Shown here: positions 51,200 to 62,165 of the stretch, in pieces
Position numbering within the stretch: position 1 is the first letter of the stretch
Layout: each line of letters starts with the position of its first letter
Source: Streptomyces sp. NRRL F-5135
GTDB taxonomy: Bacteria; Actinomycetota; Actinomycetes; Streptomycetales; Streptomycetaceae
Direction: 5' to 3'
Length of the DNA stretch: 64,000 nt
NCBI RefSeq assembly: GCF_000719775.1
Contig: NZ_JOHR01000022.1
Location: forward strand, 1-64,000
The notes under the pieces: generated by a model
The model's input: the letters and a program-made list of their open reading frames with translations, nothing else
Told to the model about the DNA's origin: nothing
Database searches by the model: none
Position numbers and translations under genes: made by a program

Positions 51200-52156
51200 A
51201 TGACGATCCCGTCAACCGGTCCGCGGGTGCCGGCGGTGTCCGCACCGGGGACCGCCGGCACCACGCCCGACCCTCGCCGGAGCGTGCCCCGGACCCTGCT
51301 GCGCGACCCGGTGGCCGTGGCCTGCCTCGGCTACATCGCACTGATCGTGCTCATGGCGGTGTGCGCGCCTCTCATCGTCCGGGTCAGCGGCTGGGACCCG
51401 TACGAGTTCGACCAGAGCGCCATCGACCCCGACCTCGGCGGTATGCCCGTCGGGTCCTGGGGCGGCATCTCCGGGTCCCACTGGCTCGGTGTCGAACCCG
51501 GCAGCGGCCGGGACATCTTCGCCCGGATCGTGTACGGCGCCCGCTCCTCGATGCTCATCGCACTCGGCGCGACACTGCTCACCACGGTGCTCGGCATGGT
51601 GTTCGGCCTGCTGGCCGGATACTTCGGCGGCCGGACCGACATGGTGATCTCGCGCGTCATGGAGTTCCTGATGGCGTTCCCCGCACTCATCTTCATGATC
51701 GCCGTGCTGTCCGCACTGCCCGCGGACGACCGGCAGTACCTGCTGGTCGTGGTGATCTCGGTGTTCGGCTGGCCGTACCTGGCCCGGATCGTGCGAGGAC
51801 AGACCATGTCGCTCAAGGAGCGCGAGTTCGTCGAGGCGGCCCGCGCGTCCGGTGCCTCCCGCACCACCATCGTCTTCACCGAGATCCTGCCCAACCTGCG
51901 CTCGACCATCCTGGTCATGGTGACCCTGGCGGTACCCGGTTACATCGGTACCGAGGCCGGGCTGTCCTTCCTCGGCGTCGGCCTGGTGCCGCCCACGCCG
52001 TCCTGGGGGCAGATGATCTCGAGTTCGGTGAGCTGGTACGCGGTGGTCCCCACGTACTTCCTGGTACCGGGTGTCTTCCTGGCCCTGCTGGTGCTGTCCT
52101 TCATGGTCCTCGGCGACCGCGTCCGGATCGCCGCCGAGCCGGGAGGCCGCTCATGA
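51200..52156 (+). CDS. ABC transporter permease (DppC-like)
   Basis: A 318-residue inner-membrane permease. The N-terminal region about residues 30–50 is the first membrane helix (DPVAVACLGYIALIVLMAVCAPLIV, quoted in part), followed by an extracytoplasmic loop and five further helices. The EAA loop that contacts the ATPases is EFVEAARASGASRTTIVFTEILPN (quoted in part: EAARASGAS). The unusual order places the DppC-like gene before the DppB-like one. It begins one base after the binding-protein stop. Confidence 0.92.
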   Translation: MTIPSTGPRVPAVSAPGTAGTTPDPRRSVPRTLLRDPVAVACLGYIALIVLMAVCAPLIVRVSGWDPYEFDQSAIDPDLGGMPVGSWGGISGSHWLGVEPGSGRDIFARIVYGARSSMLIALGATLLTTVLGMVFGLLAGYFGGRTDMVISRVMEFLMAFPALIFMIAVLSALPADDRQYLLVVVISVFGWPYLARIVRGQTMSLKEREFVEAARASGASRTTIVFTEILPNLRSTILVMVTLAVPGYIGTEAGLSFLGVGLVPPTPSWGQMISSSVSWYAVVPTYFLVPGVFLALLVLSFMVLGDRVRIAAEPGGRS

Positions 52157-53147
52157 CCCGCTACGTCGTGCACCGCGTGCTGGGCATGCTGCTGGTGCTC
52201 TTCCTGGTCTGCCTGTTCACCTACATCATCTTCTTCGCCCTGTCGCCGGACCCGGCCGTGCAGATCTGCGGCAAGAACTGCACCCCGGAGCGCATCGACC
52301 AGATCCGGGCCAACCTCGGCCTGACCGACCCCTTCCTGACCCAGTTCCTGAACTTCCTGCAGGGCCTGTTCCTCGGCCGTGACTACGGCGGCGGCCCGTC
52401 CGCGGTGCACTGCCCGGCACCCTGCCTCGGCTACTCGTTCCAGACCTCTCAGTTCGTCACCGACATGGTCGTGCAGCGGCTGCCGGTGACCGCGGTGGTC
52501 GCGCTCGGCGCGGCCGTGCTCTGGCTGGTCCTGGGCGTGATCGGAGGTCTGCTCAGCGCGGTGCGCGAAGGAAGGTTCACCGACCGGTTCATCGCGGGGC
52601 TCACCCTGGGCGGCATGTCGATCCCGAACTACGTGCTCGCCCTCGCCCTGCAGTACGTGCTCGTGGTGTGGCTGCAGTGGCTGCCCTTCCCGCAGGCCGT
52701 GCGGTTCGCCGACGACCCGGGGCAGTGGTTCCTCAACTTCATCATGCCGTGGACAGTGCTGGCGATCGGCTACGCCTCGTCGTACACCCGGCTCACCCGG
52801 GCCAACGTCATCGACACCCTGGACGAGAACTTCGTGCGGACCGCGAAAGCCAAGGGCCTGCGCCCGGACCTGGTGTGGCGGCGGCACGCGCTGCGGCCGG
52901 CACTGACCCCGATCGTCACGATCGCGGGCATGGACTTCGCCGGCCTGCTCGGCGGCGCGCTGATCACCGAGACCGTCTTCGGGATCAACGGCGTCGGCAA
53001 ACTCGCGGCGGACTCCATCACCAAGAACGACCAGCCGGTCATCATGGCCGTGACGCTGCTCGCCGCGTTCTTCGTCGTGGTCGGCAACATGGCCGTCGAC
53101 CTCGTCTACTCCGCGATCGACCCGCGGGTCGGAAAGGGAGCGGCGTC

Positions 53148-53151
<4 letters not shown>
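52153..53151 (+). CDS. ABC transporter permease (DppB-like)
   Basis: A 332-residue permease with the typical N-terminal helix MTRYVVHRVLGMLLVLFLVC (at most 20 residues quoted) and five more helices. The EAA-like loop is ENFVRTAKAKGL. The loop after helix 1 contains four Cys residues (QICGKNCT, HCPAPC) that may form disulfides outside the cell, which is uncommon in this family. It overlaps the previous gene by four bases. Confidence 0.92.
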
Positions 53152-53959
<808 letters not shown>

Positions 53960-53963
<4 letters not shown>

Positions 53964-54805
53964 GCCCCGAACCACTGCTGCGGGCCCGGGACCTGGTCAA
54001 GGAATTCCCCGTCGCGGGCATGGCCGGACTGCTGCGCCCCGCGCGCAGGTTCACCGCCGTCGACACCGTCTCCTTCGACCTCCACGCGGGCAGGACCCTC
54101 GCGCTGGTGGGGGAGTCCGGGTCGGGCAAGTCGACCACCGCGCGGCTCGCCGCCCGGCTGATCGACGTCACGTCGGGCACCGTCCACCTCGACGGCCGCG
54201 ACATCACCGCCCTGCACGGGCAGGACCTGCTGGAGGTACGCCGCCAGGTGCAGGTCGTCTTCCAGGACCCGTTCTCGTCGCTCAACCCGCGGCACACCGT
54301 CGAGCGGATCGTCACCGCGCCCCTGCGCTACCAGAAACGGCCGATTCCCGGAGGCACCCGGTCCGTCGCCCGCGCGCTCATGGAACGGGTGGGGCTCGAC
54401 CCCGATCACGTCGGCCGCTACCCCGCGCAGTTCTCCGGCGGGCAGGCCCAGCGCATCGGCATCGCCCGCGCCATCGCCGTGAATCCGCGCGTGCTGGTCT
54501 GCGACGAAGCGGTCTCGGCGCTCGATGTCTCGGTGCAGGCGCAGATCATCAACCTGCTGCGCGAACTCCAGCGCGAGGAGGGCTTCGGCTGCCTGTTCAT
54601 CGCCCACGACCTCGCCGTGGTCCGGCAGATCGCCACCAGCGTCGCGGTGATGACGGGCGGCCGCGTGGTGGAGGCGGGCGAGCGGGACGCGGTCTTCGAC
54701 GACCCGCAACACGAGTACACCCGCGAACTGCTGGCCGCCGTGCCGCGGATCCGCCCCGACTGGGACGCGCGCCGGCGCTCCAACGTAACGGGGGCCACCA
54801 CATGA
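53960..54805 (+). CDS. ABC transporter ATPase (DppF-like)
   Basis: A 281-residue ATPase paired with the previous one. Walker A is GESGSGKST, the signature QFSGGQAQRIGIARA and the Walker B LVCDEAVSALD (Glu present after Asp). The tail DPQHEYTRELLAAVPRI is the family extension. A four-base overlap links it to the peptidase gene downstream, so transport and peptide cleavage share one transcript. Confidence 0.93.
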
Positions 54806-56091
54806 ACCTGGTGGAGTACCCCCTGCCCGGCGCCTGGGTCCGCGAGTTCACCGTCGCCGCGCCACTGGACTGGTCCGATCCCGGCGGCGAGAGCATCGAG
54901 CTGTTCGTCCGGGAGTTCACCGACCCCGACCGTCGCCACGACGACCTGCCGCTGCTGACGTATCTGCAGGGCGGCCCCGGCGGAGCCAATCCCCGGCCCG
55001 CCCCGGTGGGCGGCTGGCTGCCCGAGGCCCTGGCACACTACCGCGTCGTTCTGGTCGACCAGCGCGGCACCGGGCGCAGCACCCCGGTCGACGGAACCGA
55101 CATCGCGGGCTTCCCCCATGCCCGCGCCGCGGCGGACCACCTGCTGCGCTTCCGGGCCGACTCGATCGTGCGCGACCTCGAACACGTCCGGACCCGGGTT
55201 TACGACGGCAAGCGGTGGGCCACCCTCGGACAGAGCTTCGGCGGGTGGATCACCCTGACCTATCTGTCCCACGCCCCCGAGGCGCTGACCGCCTGCTACG
55301 TCTGCGGCGGGATCCCCGGCACACCGCCCGATCCGGACGAGGTCTACCGGCGCACGTTCGAACGGGTGGCCGACAAGACCGCCGACTTCTACCGGCGCTA
55401 CCCGCAGGACGTCGCCGCGGTCGCGGCGATCGCCGACCGGCTCGCCGCCGGTGATGTGACGCTGCCCGACGGCTCGCCGCTGTCGGTGCGCCGGTTCCAG
55501 ACACTGGGCGGGGAGCTCGGCTTCGGAGCCGGCCACCAGCGCCTGCACTGGCTGGTCTCCGAGGCGATCCGCCGAGACGGCCGTTTCGACGGCACGTTCC
55601 TTCAGACCGTGCTGGTCAAGACGTCGAACGCGGGGAACCCGCTGTTCTGGACCCTCCAGGAGTCGATCTACGGCGACGGCGCCAACGGCCCCTTCCGCTG
55701 GTCGGCCCAGCGCGAACGGGACCGGCGGCCGGAGTTCGCCGAGGACCGCCGGCCACTGCTGTTCACCTCGGAGATGACGTTTCCCTGGATGTTCGAGGAG
55801 GTCCGGGCGCTGCGGCCGTTCGCGCCCGCGATGGCCGAACTCGCCGAGCAGGAGGTCTGGAGCCCGCTCTACGACCCGGCACGGCTCGCGGCCAACGACG
55901 TGCCGCTGGCCGCGGCAGTCTACGCCGACGACGTGTTCGTCGACGCCGGGCTGCAGCGCGACACCCTGACCCGGGTCGGCAACGCCCAGACCTGGGTGAC
56001 CAACGAGTACGAACACGACGGCATCACCGACGGCCGGGTGCTGCGCCGGCTGCGGGAGATGGTCCGCGACCGAGGAGGCGAAAAGCGTTGA
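54802..56091 (+). CDS. Prolyl aminopeptidase-like alpha/beta hydrolase (S33)
   Basis: A 429-residue S33 peptidase resembling the larger prolyl iminopeptidases. The oxyanion-hole motif is LTYLQGGPGG, and VDQRGTGRS follows. The nucleophile is Ser145 in LGQSFGGW. Probable acid and base are Asp in AAVYADDVFVD and His in NEYEHDGI. No signal peptide is present, so it acts in the cytoplasm. These enzymes release N-terminal Pro (often also hydroxyproline) from short peptides, matching the imported substrates expected here. It overlaps the ATPase gene by four bases and the M24 gene by four. Confidence 0.87.
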   Translation: MNLVEYPLPGAWVREFTVAAPLDWSDPGGESIELFVREFTDPDRRHDDLPLLTYLQGGPGGANPRPAPVGGWLPEALAHYRVVLVDQRGTGRSTPVDGTDIAGFPHARAAADHLLRFRADSIVRDLEHVRTRVYDGKRWATLGQSFGGWITLTYLSHAPEALTACYVCGGIPGTPPDPDEVYRRTFERVADKTADFYRRYPQDVAAVAAIADRLAAGDVTLPDGSPLSVRRFQTLGGELGFGAGHQRLHWLVSEAIRRDGRFDGTFLQTVLVKTSNAGNPLFWTLQESIYGDGANGPFRWSAQRERDRRPEFAEDRRPLLFTSEMTFPWMFEEVRALRPFAPAMAELAEQEVWSPLYDPARLAANDVPLAAAVYADDVFVDAGLQRDTLTRVGNAQTWVTNEYEHDGITDGRVLRRLREMVRDRGGEKR

Positions 56092-57449
56092 CCGAGACGA
56101 CCACCCCGCCGTACGCCGGGACCAGGCCGCCGCGGCTGGCCGACGAAAGCCCCGGCTTCCTGGCCCGTATCGGGCACGGCTGGGCCGAACGCGACGTCCC
56201 GGCGCCGGTGAGTCCGGCCGCGGCACGGGCGGCGGCCGAGCACCGGGCCCGGTTGAGCGCCTGCCTGCCGGACCGGACCCTGGTCCTGGCCGCGGGCCGC
56301 GCCAGGCACCGCAACGGCGACGCGGACTACCCGTTCCGGGTGGACAGCGACTTCCTCTGGGCCACCTCGTGCCAGACCGAGGGCGCGGTCCTGATGATGA
56401 CACCGCGCCCGGGCGGCCACGACGCGGTGCTGTACATGCCGGCTCCGGCCCGGCCCGGCGAACGTGACTTCCACGCCAGCGCGGCGCACGGGGAGCTGTG
56501 GGTCGGCCCGTCGGCGGGGCTCGCGGCGTGGTCGGCCGCGCTGGATCTGCCGGTGCGGCCGATCGACGACCTCGGCGAGCAGCCCGGCGGCCAACCGGAC
56601 GAACTGCGTACCGTGCTCTCCGACCTTCGCATGATCAAGGACGACTGGGAGATCGCACAACTGCGTGAGGCCGTGGACCACACGGTCACCGGATTCGCCG
56701 CCGTCGCCGACGAGATCCCGCGGGCCGTCGCCGACGCCCTGGGGGAGCGCTGGCTGCAGGGCACCTTCGACCGGCACGCCCGAACCTTCGGCAACGGGCC
56801 CGGCTACAACACCATCGTCGGCTCCGGCGAGCACGCGCCGATCCTGCACTGGGTCCGCTGCGACGGCCCGGTCCGGCCCGGTGAGACCCTGCTGCTGGAC
56901 ATGGGCGTCGAAGCGAACTCGCTGTACACGGCGGACGTGACCCGGACGATCCCGGTGGCCGGCTCGTTCACACCGGCCCAGCGCCGGGTGCACGACCTGG
57001 TCGAGGCCGCCCATCGGGCCGGCATGGACCAGGTACGCCCCGGCGCCACGTACACCGACTTCCACTTCGCCGCCATGGAAGTCCTGGCCCGCGGCCTGCA
57101 CGACTGGGGGTTGCTGCCGGTCTCGGTCGACGAGGCGCTCGCCCCCGAGGGCCAGCAGCACCGCCGCTACCTCGTCTGCGGTATCGGCCACCACCTGGGC
57201 CTGGACGTGCACGACTGCGGCTCGTCGTCGTACGAGCGGTACCAGGGCGCGTCGTTGCGGCCCGGCATGGTGCTGACGGTCGAGCCCGGCCTGTACTTCC
57301 ACGCCCACGACGAGACCCTGCCCCCGGAACTGCGCGGAATCGGCGTACGTCTGGAGGACGACCTCCTGGTCACCGGGACCGGGCACGAGGTGCTGTCGGG
57401 CGCGCTGCCGATCGACGCCGCCGGGCTCGAGAAATGGGCGGCCCGATGA
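56088..57449 (+). CDS. M24 Xaa-Pro aminopeptidase/dipeptidase-like metallopeptidase
   Basis: A 453-residue pita-bread-fold peptidase. An aminopeptidase-P N-domain (about residues 40–185) precedes the catalytic domain. The five metal ligands are visible: Asp in LLLDMGVE, Asp in TADVTRT, His in GIGHHLGLDVHD, Glu in TVEPGLYF and Glu in GVRLEDDLLV. The family cleaves the bond before or next to Pro, and many members accept hydroxyproline. It has no signal peptide. The start is TTG 56088 after GAGGAGG, overlapping the hydrolase stop. With the S33 enzyme it would reduce imported peptides to free hydroxyproline. Confidence 0.9.
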   Translation: MTETTTPPYAGTRPPRLADESPGFLARIGHGWAERDVPAPVSPAAARAAAEHRARLSACLPDRTLVLAAGRARHRNGDADYPFRVDSDFLWATSCQTEGAVLMMTPRPGGHDAVLYMPAPARPGERDFHASAAHGELWVGPSAGLAAWSAALDLPVRPIDDLGEQPGGQPDELRTVLSDLRMIKDDWEIAQLREAVDHTVTGFAAVADEIPRAVADALGERWLQGTFDRHARTFGNGPGYNTIVGSGEHAPILHWVRCDGPVRPGETLLLDMGVEANSLYTADVTRTIPVAGSFTPAQRRVHDLVEAAHRAGMDQVRPGATYTDFHFAAMEVLARGLHDWGLLPVSVDEALAPEGQQHRRYLVCGIGHHLGLDVHDCGSSSYERYQGASLRPGMVLTVEPGLYFHAHDETLPPELRGIGVRLEDDLLVTGTGHEVLSGALPIDAAGLEKWAAR

Positions 57450-60100
57450 CCCGGGCGCGTCCCTTCGCCCTGCGGGACGTGGAGTTGCTCGACGGGGTGC
57501 ACTCCCGGACCCGGGACCAGATGCTGCGTCTCGCCAGGGAGTTCCCGGTGGACCGGGTGCTCGCGGTCTTCCGGGCCAACGCGGGGCTCGACACCCGCGG
57601 AGCACTCCCGCCCGGCACCTGGGAGGACTTCGGCCATCCGGACGAGCGGGCGTGGTCCGAGGCCGACTACCCCGGTCCGGGAGTGGCACCCACGGCGAGC
57701 CTGCTGCGCGGGCACTACGCGGGGCACTTCCTGTCGATGCTGTCGCTGGCGTACGCCTCGACCGGCGAGGAGCTCCTGCGGGGCAAGGCGAACGAGATGG
57801 TCGCGGGCCTGGCCGAGGTGCGTGACGCGCTGGCGGCGACCGGGCGTTACAGCCATCCGGGCTTTCTGGCGGCGTACGGCGAGTGGCAGTTCTCGCGGCT
57901 GGAGGACCTGGCGCCGTACGGGGAGATCTGGGCGCCGTACTACACGTGCCACAAGATCATGGCCGGTCTGCTGGACGCGTACGAGCTGACGGGCTCCCGG
58001 CAGGCGCTGGAGATCGTCACCGGCATGGGCCACTGGGTGGCCGGCCGGGTCCTGCGGCTGGACCGGGCGCGGTCGCAGCGCATGTGGTCGCTCTACATCG
58101 CCGGCGAGTTCGGCGGAATGAACGAGACCATGGCGAGACTGCACCGGATCACCGGCGAACCGTCGTTCCTGCGCACCGCCGGGGCGTTCGAGATCGACCG
58201 CGTGCTCGACGCCGCGGTCGAGGGCCGTGACGTGCTCGACGGCATGCACGCCAACCAGCACCTCCCGATGCTCGTCGGACACCTCGACCAGTACGACGCC
58301 ACCGGTGACCGCCGCTACCTCGACGCCGTGGTCGCCCTCTGGGACCAGATCGTGCCCGGCCGGATCTTCGCCCACGGCGGCACCGGCGAGGGCGAACTGT
58401 GGGGCCCCGCGGACACCGTGGCCGGGTTCGTCAAGCGACGCAACGCCGAGACCTGCGCCACCTACAACCTGCTGAAGATCGCCCGCTCGCTCTTCGGACA
58501 CACCCTCGACGTCCGGTACGCCGACTACGCCGAGCGTGCCTCGCTGAACCACATCGTCGGCTCCCGCGCGGACGTCACCTCGGACACCGGTCCCGAGGTC
58601 CTGTACATGTACCCGGTGGACCCGGGCGCCGTCCGCGAGTACGACAACGTCGGAACCTGCTGCGGCGGCACCGGTCTGGAGAGCCACGTCAAACACCAGG
58701 AATCCGTGTGGTTCCACGCACCGGGGCAGCTGTACGTCACGCAGTACGTACCCTCGCGGCTGCGCCACGCCGACGGGGAGGTGACCCTGCGGACCCGGTA
58801 CCCCCGCGACGGGAAGGTGGCGATCGAGTTCGGTCTCGCCTTCTCGGGCGAGCTGCACCTGCGCATCCCGCCCTGGGCCGCCCGCGCCCGGGTCGACGGC
58901 GTGGAGACGCCGGCGCCGGACACCGGATTCGTGACACTGCGGCGCGATTTCCGCCCCGGCGACATCGTCGAGCTCGACCTGCCGATGCCGCTGCGGCTGG
59001 TGCCCACCCCCGACGACCCCACCCTGGTCAGCCTGGAACTCGGCCCCACGGTCCTGCTCGCGCGCGACGACGCCACCACCACCCTGCAGGTCGCGGCGGC
59101 CGCCCATCGGCGTCTCGACGGCAGCATCGCCGGGCACACCACCGACGGCGACCTGGTCTCGGCGCTCGGCCGTACCTTCGAACCGGCCTGGTCCGGCGGG
59201 GACCACCGCTACCACATGTACCTGCGTCTGGCCGACCCGGAGATCGCCTTCCTGGGCAGCGCACCCGGGGTACCCGACCGCCATGACTCCGACGGCTGGT
59301 CGTTCCTCACCGGACTGTGGGCGGACGGCGGATACGCCGACGTCGGAGCGTTCTTCACCGCGGTCCACCGGGGGGTGGTGCGGGCGGCCCGGTCCGGGCT
59401 GCTGAACCGGGACGAGGCGGTCGCGGTGTTCATGGCGGCGACCGCGAGCACCCTCGACGGCCCGCCCGTGCCCCGCCGCGGTGTCATCGGCCCGGACTCG
59501 GCGGACGTACCGCGCGTGACCCGGCGGACCTCGGCGGACGGGCAGCAGGCCGAGGACGTCGTCGAATGGTCGCTCCCGGCGGACGTCGGCGCGGGCGATC
59601 CGCTGCCGGTGGTCCGGGTGGAGGTGACCGGCGACCACGCCCCGTCCGGGTGGTACACCCGCGGGCCGGGCTTCGCGGTGACCTCGGTCTCGTCCGCCAC
59701 TGTGGAGGCCGCGGTGGGAGAGGGCGCGTGGCAGCCCGCGACCGGTGTGATCGCGCTGGACCGAGAGGGCCGGCACGTCCTCCGGGGCCGGGCCACCGAC
59801 TCCTCCGGCCGGACCGTTCACACCACTCGCGAGGTCGCCGTCGACACACGGCCGCCGTCGGTGCGTGCCGAGGTCCGTCCGCTCGGGCCGAGCAACGTCG
59901 AGGTGACCCTCTACGCCGACGACGACGTGTCCGGCGTGGACCGCGTTCAGTGGCGTACCCCGGAGACGTTCTGGGGCGTCTATCAGGAGCCCTTCACCAG
60001 GGCGCTGCGCGACGAGCCGCAGACCCTCGAGTTCATCGCCGCCGACCGGGCCGGGAACACGACACCGGTCCAGCGGGTGGAATTGCCGCCGCGGCGGTGA
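57446..60100 (+). CDS. GH127-family beta-L-arabinofuranosidase, apparently cytoplasmic
   Basis: An 884-residue GH127-type enzyme whose catalytic part (about 1–640) is clearly similar to the secreted one at 5409. The Cys/Glu zinc site is intact: Glu335 and Cys337 in NAETCATYN, Cys405–Cys406 in TCCGGTG. There is no signal peptide, and the ATG overlaps the M24 stop, so the enzyme should act inside the cell. Residues about 720–884 form an Ig-like beta domain (HVLRGRATDSSGRTVH, VDRVQWRTPE), a module usually found in extracellular proteins. Placed after a peptide importer and two proline peptidases, it would remove beta-L-arabinofuranose from hydroxyproline of imported glycopeptides. Confidence 0.88.
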   Translation: MTRARPFALRDVELLDGVHSRTRDQMLRLAREFPVDRVLAVFRANAGLDTRGALPPGTWEDFGHPDERAWSEADYPGPGVAPTASLLRGHYAGHFLSMLSLAYASTGEELLRGKANEMVAGLAEVRDALAATGRYSHPGFLAAYGEWQFSRLEDLAPYGEIWAPYYTCHKIMAGLLDAYELTGSRQALEIVTGMGHWVAGRVLRLDRARSQRMWSLYIAGEFGGMNETMARLHRITGEPSFLRTAGAFEIDRVLDAAVEGRDVLDGMHANQHLPMLVGHLDQYDATGDRRYLDAVVALWDQIVPGRIFAHGGTGEGELWGPADTVAGFVKRRNAETCATYNLLKIARSLFGHTLDVRYADYAERASLNHIVGSRADVTSDTGPEVLYMYPVDPGAVREYDNVGTCCGGTGLESHVKHQESVWFHAPGQLYVTQYVPSRLRHADGEVTLRTRYPRDGKVAIEFGLAFSGELHLRIPPWAARARVDGVETPAPDTGFVTLRRDFRPGDIVELDLPMPLRLVPTPDDPTLVSLELGPTVLLARDDATTTLQVAAAAHRRLDGSIAGHTTDGDLVSALGRTFEPAWSGGDHRYHMYLRLADPEIAFLGSAPGVPDRHDSDGWSFLTGLWADGGYADVGAFFTAVHRGVVRAARSGLLNRDEAVAVFMAATASTLDGPPVPRRGVIGPDSADVPRVTRRTSADGQQAEDVVEWSLPADVGAGDPLPVVRVEVTGDHAPSGWYTRGPGFAVTSVSSATVEAAVGEGAWQPATGVIALDREGRHVLRGRATDSSGRTVHTTREVAVDTRPPSVRAEVRPLGPSNVEVTLYADDDVSGVDRVQWRTPETFWGVYQEPFTRALRDEPQTLEFIAADRAGNTTPVQRVELPPRR

Positions 60101-60312
60101 GAACCCTGGGCGATTGTCCCGAACAGAACGTTGCCGAAAGGGTTTTCTTACGTCAGTGTCAACAGTAATAGACGCCCCGTCCATCGGTGTTGGTCTTCAC
60201 GTGCTCATCGGAGTCGGCCGCCTCCACCGTCATTCTCCGGTGTGCGGGAAAGGCCGGAAAACCGACGTGGGGCTCGTCCGTCATCGGACCTCAATGGGAT
60301 GGTGTTTCCGCC

Positions 60313-62076
60313 ATGAAGCTTCTTCGTGCTCGATTACGGCCACTGTGGCCGGCTGTCGTACTGACTCTCACGCTGGTGACCGGTGGGTCCGTCGCGCCGC
60401 CGGCGACGGCGCGCGCCTCGGCCCCCGCCGCGAAGTCCGTGTACATCCCCGCGAGATGGACCCAGACGGGCGAGGTGCCCTGGTCCGCCTCCCGGAGCCG
60501 GGAGTCCACCAACTTCGTCCTGCTGTGGGGCGAGAAGTCCGGCACCAATCCCGTGTCGGCGCCCGCGCCGTACAACTTCGACCCGGACAGTGTCATCACC
60601 CAGCTGGAGAACCTCTACAGCTTCTACGTCAACAGGATGGCCTTCACACCGGAGACCGGGCTGCTGGCGCAACACAAGATCATCGTGATCGTGACCCGGA
60701 CCTGGAACCGCACCGAGCTGGACGCCTGGGCCACCGGCGGATCGGTGGACAACCGGGTCGGCATCATCAACGTCGCTCCGGGGGCCGCGCTGCCCGGGTC
60801 GTGGGGCCTGGCGCACGAACTGGCCCATGTCTTCCAGAACTACACGTTTCTGGGCCGGTCCGGTGCCGGCTTCGTCGATCCGAGCGCGGGCACGTTCTGG
60901 GAGACCGGCGCCGAGTTCATGGCGATGCAGGCGCTGCCCACCACCGCGGCCGGAGACCTGACCCGCTGGCTGCGTTCGGAGAATCTGTACTGGAGTTCCA
61001 GCCGGCACCACTACGGCAACTGGATGCTGGCGCAGTACATCAAGGACCGCGACGGACTGGCCATGTTCAACCGGATGTGGAACGAGGCGCGCAGCACCGA
61101 GCATCCGCTGGAGACGTACCGCCGGATCACCGGTATCAGCCAGTCCGAACTGGGCCGGCGGGTCGGCGAGTACGCCACCCGCACCGTCAACTACGACTTC
61201 GGCAACCGCTCGACGCTGATGCCGTTCATCACGAACGTGTACGGCGCGGGCTTCCTCAGCGCGTACAACGGAGGCAACGTCGAGGCCGTCGACCAGAACC
61301 TGAACCACTACCGGATCAACGCGCGGGTGGCGCCCTCGGACTACGGCTTCAACAAGATCAAGCTCGTGCCCTCGTCGGCAGGCGGGCTGGTGAAGGTCCG
61401 GCTCAAGGGGCACGCGGAGACCGGCGCGAGCGGCTGGACGTTCGGACTGGTGGCGATGCGCGACGGCACGGCACGCTACTCGGCGCTGAGCTCGGGCACC
61501 GACGGGCAGATCAGTTTCCAGCTGCAGTCAGGCGAGAGCGAGGTGTGGCTGGTGGTCACCGCCACACCCACCGCGGTGCCCCACTACGGCTTCCTGGACG
61601 GATACACCAAGGCCCGGCGCTTCCCGTACGAGTTCCGCCTCTCCGGCGCCACTCCGTCAGGCTTCGAGCCCGGCCATGTCAAGCCGGCCGCGACCGGCGG
61701 CGGGCACTGGCACTCCAACGGCGGCGGCTGGGTCTCCAACACGGCCAGCGTCGCCGCCACCGCCTACGTCGGTCCGAAGGCCGCGGTCTACGCCGGTACG
61801 GTCACCGGCAACGCCCGTATCGAGGGGCTCGGCTGGGTCAACGGCGGTACCGTCGGCGGCAACGCCGTGGTCAAGGACAACGCCCTGATCCAGGGTGGCG
61901 CCAACCTGTCCGGGAACATCGTCGTCGGCGGGGACGCCGAACTCGCCATGACCTGCGGTGCCGGTACCTACCTGATGTTCAATCCGGACCGGCGCTGTGA
62001 CGGTGCCGGCGGTGAGCCCGACGTCAACCCGTCGTACACCGCCTTCCCCAGCGCCGATCTGGCGATCTCCTCGTGA
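60313..62076 (+). CDS. Secreted gluzincin-like metallopeptidase (DUF6055/Svx–AvrXca-like) with beta-helix tail
   Basis: A 587-residue secreted protein with a Sec signal peptide (1–36). The zinc motif HELAHVF (His168, Glu169, His172) is followed by ETGAEF with Glu197 or Glu201 as likely third ligand, a gluzincin arrangement. From memory, the overall pattern fits DUF6055 proteins and the Svx/AvrXca virulence group, of which Pectobacterium Svx is reported to attack plant extensins; this was not checked by search. The C-terminus (about 470–570) has repeated V-x-G-N-A-x-V-x-D-N-A hexapeptide-like turns (VTGNARIEG, VGGNAVVKDNALIQGG), which predict a short left-handed beta-helix. It lies 212 bases after the GH127 gene on the same strand. 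ATG 60313 is chosen because it starts the signal peptide; the ribosome site is weak. Confidence 0.75.
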   Translation: MKLLRARLRPLWPAVVLTLTLVTGGSVAPPATARASAPAAKSVYIPARWTQTGEVPWSASRSRESTNFVLLWGEKSGTNPVSAPAPYNFDPDSVITQLENLYSFYVNRMAFTPETGLLAQHKIIVIVTRTWNRTELDAWATGGSVDNRVGIINVAPGAALPGSWGLAHELAHVFQNYTFLGRSGAGFVDPSAGTFWETGAEFMAMQALPTTAAGDLTRWLRSENLYWSSSRHHYGNWMLAQYIKDRDGLAMFNRMWNEARSTEHPLETYRRITGISQSELGRRVGEYATRTVNYDFGNRSTLMPFITNVYGAGFLSAYNGGNVEAVDQNLNHYRINARVAPSDYGFNKIKLVPSSAGGLVKVRLKGHAETGASGWTFGLVAMRDGTARYSALSSGTDGQISFQLQSGESEVWLVVTATPTAVPHYGFLDGYTKARRFPYEFRLSGATPSGFEPGHVKPAATGGGHWHSNGGGWVSNTASVAATAYVGPKAAVYAGTVTGNARIEGLGWVNGGTVGGNAVVKDNALIQGGANLSGNIVVGGDAELAMTCGAGTYLMFNPDRRCDGAGGEPDVNPSYTAFPSADLAISS

Positions 62077-62165
62077 TGTGAGTCGGAGATTCGCCGCAGG
62101 GGGTCCCGTGGGGAAGTCCTCCATGCCGGCCGGACGTTGGCGTGGGGTGCGCACCCAGGACGTGG

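Noticed and set aside
57167..60184. Reverse-strand frame of about 1005 codons opposite the second GH127
   Set aside because: Same reason: low-complexity antisense of a gene with intact catalytic motifs.
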